Below, in pieces: positions 58,959-64,000 of a stretch of 64,000 nucleotides of DNA. Made by a program: the position numbers and the translations under genes. Location of the stretch: NCBI GenBank assembly GCA_029834535.1, contig JAQMWT010000005.1:434001-498000 (forward strand). Reading direction: 5' to 3'. Below the pieces are notes generated by a model. That model searched no databases. It was not told the DNA's origin and was given only the letters and a program-made list of their open reading frames with translations. The stretch's first letter is position 1. Each line of letters opens with the position of its first letter. This DNA comes from Chrysophaeum taylorii (taxonomy: Eukaryota > Sar > Pelagophyceae > Pelagomonadales > Pelagomonadaceae).

Positions 58959-60018
58959 TCAGAAGTCCATGCCTTCAACGTGCGTCACGCCATTTGCTGC
59001 GCGGTATACGGCCCGAAGCTGCGAGTCCGACGGGCGGTGCGGGGCCTATGGGACGCGAGGTGTGCGCACACGCGAACACGCAGGTTCCGATTATTCTTAG
59101 TTTTTTCTTTCGACAACGCAACCGAGTAGCAGAACTCACCGTGCCAACGAAGGCGAAGTGTCTATTCCGGCGTTCGAAGAGACGCCAGGAAGGATGCGGC
59201 CAGCGATGATAGAGCGCGATGCCCGAGTCGTCGAGGACCGTCGCGTCGAGGGCGTCGGCCTCTGCCACGTAGACGTACTCGAAGTCCCTGAGGAGGAGCG
59301 GGGGCATGTTCCTGCCGGCGGCCACGGGGCTCGGAAGGGCCAGTCTTGGATTGAGCAGGACCTAAGAGACCGTTTGCACGGCAAGCAAAGGGTCGGACTA
59401 ACAAGAAATGCCTCGGAACCGGCGAGTCTGGCGGCGACGCATTGGATATGCGCGACAGGGTTCGCGACGAAGGTCCGGCACTCAAAGGAGTCCGGCGCGA
59501 CGACGACGACGAGCGCCGGTCCCCGATCGTCGTCGTCGTCGTCGAGAAGCGCCGGCAGGCCGCCGCGGCCGCGCACGGCGGCCTGAGAGGAGAGCGTGGC
59601 GACGCCCACGTTGCAGCCCGGACCGACGAGGTCGTCGGCCTCGGTCTTGGCGGCCGGGGACGCGGTCAGGACGCAGCGCGGGCCTTTGGTCCATCGCTTG
59701 GCGAGTTCGACGGCGACCGCGAGCACACAGCGCTCATCGTTTTCGTCGTCGTCGTGCAGAAACGCAAGGTCACGGACGCCGAGGCGGACGCATGCCCGCC
59801 GCATCCCGTGCTCCCAGGCGCTGGATACGGTCGCGCTCATCTCGTCGAAGAGCAAGGCGTCCCGAGGATACGTCGCCCATCTGCTGCCGGTGGTCGGTCC
59901 CACGTAGCGACGAAGAGACGTACTCCGAGGGCTCGAAGCTGCCCGGGCCGAGCTGCGTCTTCTGCGGCGCCAAGGCTCGCGCCGAGACAAGGAGCAGCCA
60001 CCAGAGGAGGACATCCAT
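58959..60018 (-). CDS. DUF1995-family (plastid LPA3-like) protein
   Basis: Resolved exons: about 59900-59439, 59361-59140 and 59045-58959, with introns of 77 and 94 nt. Fusing them gives YPRDALLFDEMSATVSSAWE, RGPALVVVVAPDSFECRTFV, AHIQC joined to VLLNPRLALPSP, LHRDFEYVY-type and SGIALYHRWPHPSWRLFERR segments, and a tail APHRPSDSQLRAVYRAANGV, which is the DUF1995 order. The family is found in plants and algae and includes LPA3, an aid to photosystem II assembly. The first exon probably starts at ATG 60018 with a signal peptide (MDVLLWWLLLVSARALA), but that frame is one base out from the domain and no clean intron fixes it; a start at 60014 (MSSSGGCSLSRRE) stays in frame. The 5' end is therefore unresolved. 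Confidence 0.7.
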
Positions 60019-60034
60019 ATCCAACGGACCGAAA
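60019..60034. promoter_or_regulatory. 16-bp gap between divergent start codons
   Basis: Lies between ATG 60018 (minus, DUF1995 gene) and ATG 60035 (plus, LST8). The promoters and leaders of each gene must overlap the other's coding region, or hidden 5' introns exist. Confidence 0.55.
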
Positions 60035-61165
60035 ATGAGTTCGGTCGTGGTCCTCGCGACGGCCGGGTTCGACCACAAGATAAGATTCTGGGAGGCCTCG
60101 AGTCGGGCGTGCACGCGGACGATCCGGTATCCGGACTCGCAAGTGAACGCGCTCGCCATCTCCAACGACAAGCTGTACATCGCCGCCGCGGGGAATCCTC
60201 AGATTCGGATCTTCGACGCAGCAAACGCCAACAACGCGCAGCCCGTGGCGAGTTTCTCGCACGCCAACAACGCGACGGCCGTGGGTTTCCAACACGAGAG
60301 ACGCTGGATCTTTTCGGGATCCGAGGACGGGACTGTCAAGGTACGTTGGACGACGTCTCTCGTCGGCGACGACGCTCGTCGCGCAGGTCTGGGACCTCCG
60401 CGCGCCGCGCGCGCAGCGGAGCTACACGTGCGCGTCGGACGCGCGGTACGTGCCGTACCCGGGTTACCGCCAGCCCTCGGCGACGAGCGCCGTCAACTCG
60501 GTCGTTTTGCATCCAAACCAGGTCGAACTCGTCTCGGGCGACCAGAGCGGCCGCGTGCGGATATGGGACCTCCAGGCCGACAAGTGTTCGGCGGAGCTCG
60601 TCCCGTTCGCTCCGGGTATCGACGACGGCGACGTCCGCGCCTCGCCCAAGCCGCGACCTGTCGCCGTTCGGAGCGTCGCCGTCGCCTCGGACGGCTCGCG
60701 CCTCGTCGCCGGCGACAACGACGCCGACGTCTACGCGTGGCGCGCGACCAGCACGTCCTCTTCCAAGACGATATGGGAAATGGAGCACGTCATCGAGGCC
60801 GCGCACGACGATGCCTCGGGCCACACCTTCATCCTCAAGTGCGCCATTAGCCCGGACGCCCAGCTCCTCGTCACGACCTCGTCCGACAAGACGGCCAAGG
60901 TCTGGTCCATCGAACGAGGTTGGGCCCTCGAGCGCACCCTCGCCCAGTGAGACACGCCTCGCGATTCCTTCGTACAACTCTCCCCCGCAGGCACCAGCGA
61001 TGGGTATGGGACGCCTGTTTCTCCGCCGACTCGGCCTACCTCGTCACGGCCTCCTCGGACCATTCTGCTCGTCTCTGGGACCTCCACTCAGGTTCCGCCA
61101 TCCGCTACTATAGTGGCCACACCCTCGCGGTTACCTGCTGCGCTCTCAACGACTCCTCTACCTAA
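60035..61165 (+). CDS. LST8: LST8 (mTOR-complex WD40 subunit)
   Basis: Three exons, 60035-60340, 60387-60946 and 60991-61165, with introns of 46 and 44 nt; product 346 residues. Seven WD blades follow the LST8 pattern: [53 protein letters not shown] joined to [67 protein letters not shown], and TLAQ joined to [20 protein letters not shown] then [19 protein letters not shown]8 supports TOR kinase in TORC1 and TORC2. A loop insertion between blades 3 and 4 ([15 protein letters not shown]) is longer than usual. Both introns were placed by restoring the family sequence. Confidence 0.95.
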
Positions 61166-61931
61166 AAAGAGGTAGGTCCTCGTTTGTCGACTAATAATAA
61201 ATTCGGGTTGTGTGTGTGGCATTGACGATAGATAGCCACGGAATCCACCGGGGTGTGGAAGTTGAACCAATCAAAAAAAATGGGCCTGCTGCAGTTGTCG
61301 TCCGTGCCGAAGGGGTGGCGTCCCCGAGCTATTGATTGATGCGGGAGACGCCGTGCAGGCAGCGCCGACTACTTCCTCCCATAGCCGAGTGCCTCGAAGG
61401 CCTCGAAGGCCTCGAGCTGGAGAACGGAGTTGCGCTCGAGGTCCTCGAACGCTGCGAGCAGCAGCAGCAGCAGCAGCTTTGATTTTGGGGATCTAATAAT
61501 AAATAGAGGGCACCGTTATGGCACGCACGCGCAAGAGAATAAGTGGCCGGACCGGGCGGGGTCGAAAAAAAAAAATCTCGCCGGCGTTCGACCAGAAAAG
61601 CGCACCACGTCCTTAATTCGCTCGGAAAGCCCCACGCGACACGTAGAAATTCGCGCGCGCGCCGCGGCGCCGCGTGCCATGACAAGGGTATGTGTGTGTC
61701 AAGGAGGTTTTTTTGTTGTCGCCCATCGAGCTTGGTCACTCACTCCTCCTTCAGAAGCATCGTCGGTCGGCGCTGCGGCGCTGCGGCGTTGGGCGGGTTT
61801 TTGAAGGTGTCGTCAGCCTGTCGTCGTCGACGACGACGACAGTAGAGCCACCCGTGTGTGAGTGAAGAGGAGAGGGTAATTGTTGTGAATTGGGTAGTTC
61901 CACCACACCAGGAAATAATAATTGCGCGGCG
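61166..61931. other. Intergenic
   Basis: No supported gene. It contains (AGC)n at about 61457-61476, an A10 run at 61565 and an (ACG/GAC)n run near 61826-61842. It should hold the LST8 terminator region and the peptidase promoter. Confidence 0.45.
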
Positions 61932-64000
61932 ATGATGACGTCTCGAGGGTCCCAGGTGGTCGTCGTCGTCGTCGCGACGATGGGTATGTTGATGGTGAGG
62001 AAGTCGAGCGGTTTCACGTACGAGCGGCAGCGCGTCGCGCGGACGTGTCCTTGGACGTCGTCGTTGACCGTGGAGGAGGAGGAGCAGGTTGGCGCCGTCG
62101 AGAGCAAGGAGTGTATCGAACGGCTGTTGGAGGACGGTGCGATCGCGCGGCCAGCGCTGGACCCGCGGAGGTACCGGCTGGTGCGGCTGATGAAGAACGG
62201 GCTGGTCGCTCTGCTGGCGAGCGACGGAGACGCGGACGAGGCGGGCGCGGCTCTGTCGGTTCGATGCGGGTCTTTCGACGACACGCGGCCCGGGTTGGCG
62301 CACCTCCACGAGCACGTGTTATTTTTGGGGACCGAAAAGTACCCGCGGGAGGAGGAATTCGAGGAGTTTCTAGCGGCCAACGGGGGTCACTCGAACGCGT
62401 ACACGGCGGACGAAGAAACGGTATTTTATTTGTCGGTGAACGCGGACGCGCTCGAGGGCGCCCTCGACAGGTTTTCGCAATTTTTCGCAAAGCCGTTGTT
62501 CGCGCGGCAGAGTGTCGAGCGCGAGGTGGAGGCCGTGGACGCCGAGCACTCGATGTCCCTGAACGACGACGCGTGGCGGTTCCAGTCGATGCTGCGCGCG
62601 ACGGCCGAGCCCGACCATCCGTTCGCCAAGTTCTCGTGCGGCAATCTCGACACCCTCATGCCCGGCGGCGACGTCGACGCGCTCCACCGGGACCTCGTCA
62701 GTTTCAACGGACGCCATTATCGCGCCGACAACATGCGGCTCTGCGTGGTGGGTCGCGAGCCCCTCGACGACCTCGAGCGCATGGTCCTCGCCAAGTTCGA
62801 CGAGGTCCCGATCGGCGACGACGGCGACGACGACGAGCCCGCCGCGTCGAGAAATCCGGCCGAGCTGATGGCGTGCGTCGCGAGCCGGAAGAGTCGCCGC
62901 GCTTCGAAACGGCCGATGCCCTGGCCGTCCTCGCGGCTCGGGCGCGTCTTCGACCTGGTTCCGGTGCGCGAGCTCCGCGAACTCCACGTCGTCTGGCCTC
63001 TCGGCCCGCGACGGTTAGAGCCCGCGCCCGGCGAGAGCTACACGCCGACGCCGGAGATCGTGGTGTCGCACCTCCTCGGCCACGAGGGCGCGACCACCCT
63101 GCACTCGCTTCTCCGCGAAATCGGGCTGATCGAGTCCCTGTCGTGCGGGACGACGGGTCGCTTCGACGACGCCGAGCTCTTCGAGCTGAGCCTCGAGCTC
63201 ACGGAGGAGGGCGCTCGGCGCCGCGACCTCGTCACAGCCCTGCTTTGGCGCTGGGTCGGCGTCGTGGCCTCCGCATCCGACGACGCCCTCGCCTCGCGCG
63301 CCGACGAGCTCCGGGCCCTCCACGCGACGCGCTTCGCCTACTCGGACCGCGGCAAGGCCTCGGACGTCGCCTCGTCGGCCGCCGAAGCTATGTGGGACTT
63401 TCCTACCCAGCCCCTCGCGGGGCCCTCGATGGTCGGCCCCTCCGACATTTCCGCCCTTCGCCGCCTCCTCGACGTCCTCTCTGACCCTGCCAACGCCTTC
63501 GTCGTCAACGTCGATCCCGCTCGCCCGGACGGAGACGACGACGCGTGGACGGTCGACCCGTGGTACGGATCGCGGTTCCGGTCGCGGCCCTTCGCGGCGC
63601 CGGAGCTCGATGCCTACCGGCGCGCCGTCGTCGAGGCGGGACCAGAGATGGTGCCCGGGGTCGGGCGCCTCGCCCTGCCGGCGCCAAACCGGTTCGTGCC
63701 GCGCGACTTCGAGGTCAAGGCGGCGACCGGAAGAGGGGTCTACCGCCTCGTCGACGGCGACCGCGGCCTGACGCTCTGGCGGCGGGCCGACTACGCCGAC
63801 GCCCCGGCCTCGGTGCCGCGCGCCCCCACGATGGTCGTCCGGACCCTCGCCCGGTGGCCGTCTCCCGTCGACGCTCGGACGCTCGCCAGCGCCAAGACCT
63901 TCTGCTCGACGATCGCGTCCGAGCTCAACCACGACCGCTACGACGCCCTCCTCGCCGGACTCTCCTTCTCCTACTCGGTCTCGCGCCGCGGCCTCCTCGT
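61932..64000 (+). CDS. M16-family zinc metallopeptidase (insulysin-like), partial
   Basis: The frame opens at ATG 61932 (a second ATG follows directly) and continues past the end of the window; 689 residues are visible. A hydrophobic stretch near the start (QVVVVVVATMGMLMV) is a signal anchor or peptide. The zinc motif is HLHEH, with H124, E127 and H128, followed by VLFLGT, EEFLAANGGHSNAYTADEET and E205 in VDAEHSMS as the third ligand at the usual 77-residue spacing; NMRLCVVGREPLDDLE also fits. These are the inverted HxxEH hallmarks of insulin-degrading enzyme and nardilysin relatives. The second half, starting near DVASSAAEAMWDFPTQPLAG, is typical of the family. It degrades peptides; location uncertain. 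Confidence 0.93.
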   Translation, partial: MMTSRGSQVVVVVVATMGMLMVRKSSGFTYERQRVARTCPWTSSLTVEEEEQVGAVESKECIERLLEDGAIARPALDPRRYRLVRLMKNGLVALLASDGDADEAGAALSVRCGSFDDTRPGLAHLHEHVLFLGTEKYPREEEFEEFLAANGGHSNAYTADEETVFYLSVNADALEGALDRFSQFFAKPLFARQSVEREVEAVDAEHSMSLNDDAWRFQSMLRATAEPDHPFAKFSCGNLDTLMPGGDVDALHRDLVSFNGRHYRADNMRLCVVGREPLDDLERMVLAKFDEVPIGDDGDDDEPAASRNPAELMACVASRKSRRASKRPMPWPSSRLGRVFDLVPVRELRELHVVWPLGPRRLEPAPGESYTPTPEIVVSHLLGHEGATTLHSLLREIGLIESLSCGTTGRFDDAELFELSLELTEEGARRRDLVTALLWRWVGVVASASDDALASRADELRALHATRFAYSDRGKASDVASSAAEAMWDFPTQPLAGPSMVGPSDISALRRLLDVLSDPANAFVVNVDPARPDGDDDAWTVDPWYGSRFRSRPFAAPELDAYRRAVVEAGPEMVPGVGRLALPAPNRFVPRDFEVKAATGRGVYRLVDGDRGLTLWRRADYADAPASVPRAPTMVVRTLARWPSPVDARTLASAKTFCSTIASELNHDRYDALLAGLSFSYSVSRRGLL

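Noticed and set aside
61922-63484. A 520-codon plus-strand frame
   Set aside because: Out of frame with the M16 peptidase, whose zinc motif and frame are clear; Arg-rich shadow.
1-64000. tRNA, rRNA or snRNA genes
   Set aside because: I looked for tRNA-like cloverleaf motifs and polymerase III boxes by eye and found none I could support. A tRNAscan-SE or Infernal run would be decisive.

Overview
The window looks like nuclear DNA from a eukaryotic alga with a secondary (red-lineage) plastid, most plausibly a stramenopile; a pelagophyte is a guess and not shown by the sequence. The grounds are eukaryotic gene families (NEK kinase, LST8, GRWD1, PX, bZIP, M16 peptidase), many very short GT-AG introns (38-57 nt, with two longer ones), plastid-type presequences such as the signal peptide ending SAAHA|F at 57.0-58.0 kb, a DUF1995 protein and a plastid-type lipocalin, and a heavy load of mixed mobile elements. 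No tRNA, rRNA or CRISPR was recognised.

Layout. 0-1.7 kb: interspersed repeats. 1.8-4.2 kb: a two-exon NEK-type kinase. 4.2-7.5 kb: a ~340 bp repeat family and two unrecognised genes. 7.5-9.8 kb (minus strand): an ankyrin-TPR gene of four exons and a coiled-coil gene of three exons. 9.9-12.8 kb: one long decayed coiled-coil gene. 13.8-26.0 kb: a dense gene block holding a SANBR/KIAA1841-like BTB protein, an unknown Ala/Ser/Pro-rich protein, an SDR enzyme, a TPR protein, a secreted protein, a CCDC174-like protein, a PX protein, and a 2OG-oxygenase/ILEI fusion. 26.1-28.1 kb: a 1,041 bp-offset tandem duplication carrying Helitron helicase remnants and a minisatellite that runs up to the start of a very unusual gene (28.1-31.0 kb) fusing an acyltransferase/condensation domain, membrane segments and a lipocalin. 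31-35.5 kb: repeats and a stray copia RNase H tail. 35.5-41.3 kb: GRWD1, a coiled-coil/ankyrin/WW protein, and a small bZIP factor revealed by removing an intron. 41.3-47.3 kb: a repeat nest with three more Helitron helicase remnants, minisatellites and a hAT-like MITE. 47.3-55.7 kb (minus strand): a decayed Ty1/copia element that appears to carry a cytosine-5 DNA methyltransferase between protease and integrase. 57.0-64.0 kb: a plastid-targeted tandem SnoaL/CaMKII-AD-like protein, a DUF1995 gene and LST8 head to head with 16 bp between start codons, and an M16 metallopeptidase running off the end.

The genes do not form one pathway. Gene-dense blocks show divergent pairs with short shared promoters (22560/22757, 37002/37065, 60018/60035), separated by repeat nests. 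The two most interesting objects are the methyltransferase-bearing copia element and the acyltransferase-lipocalin fusion.
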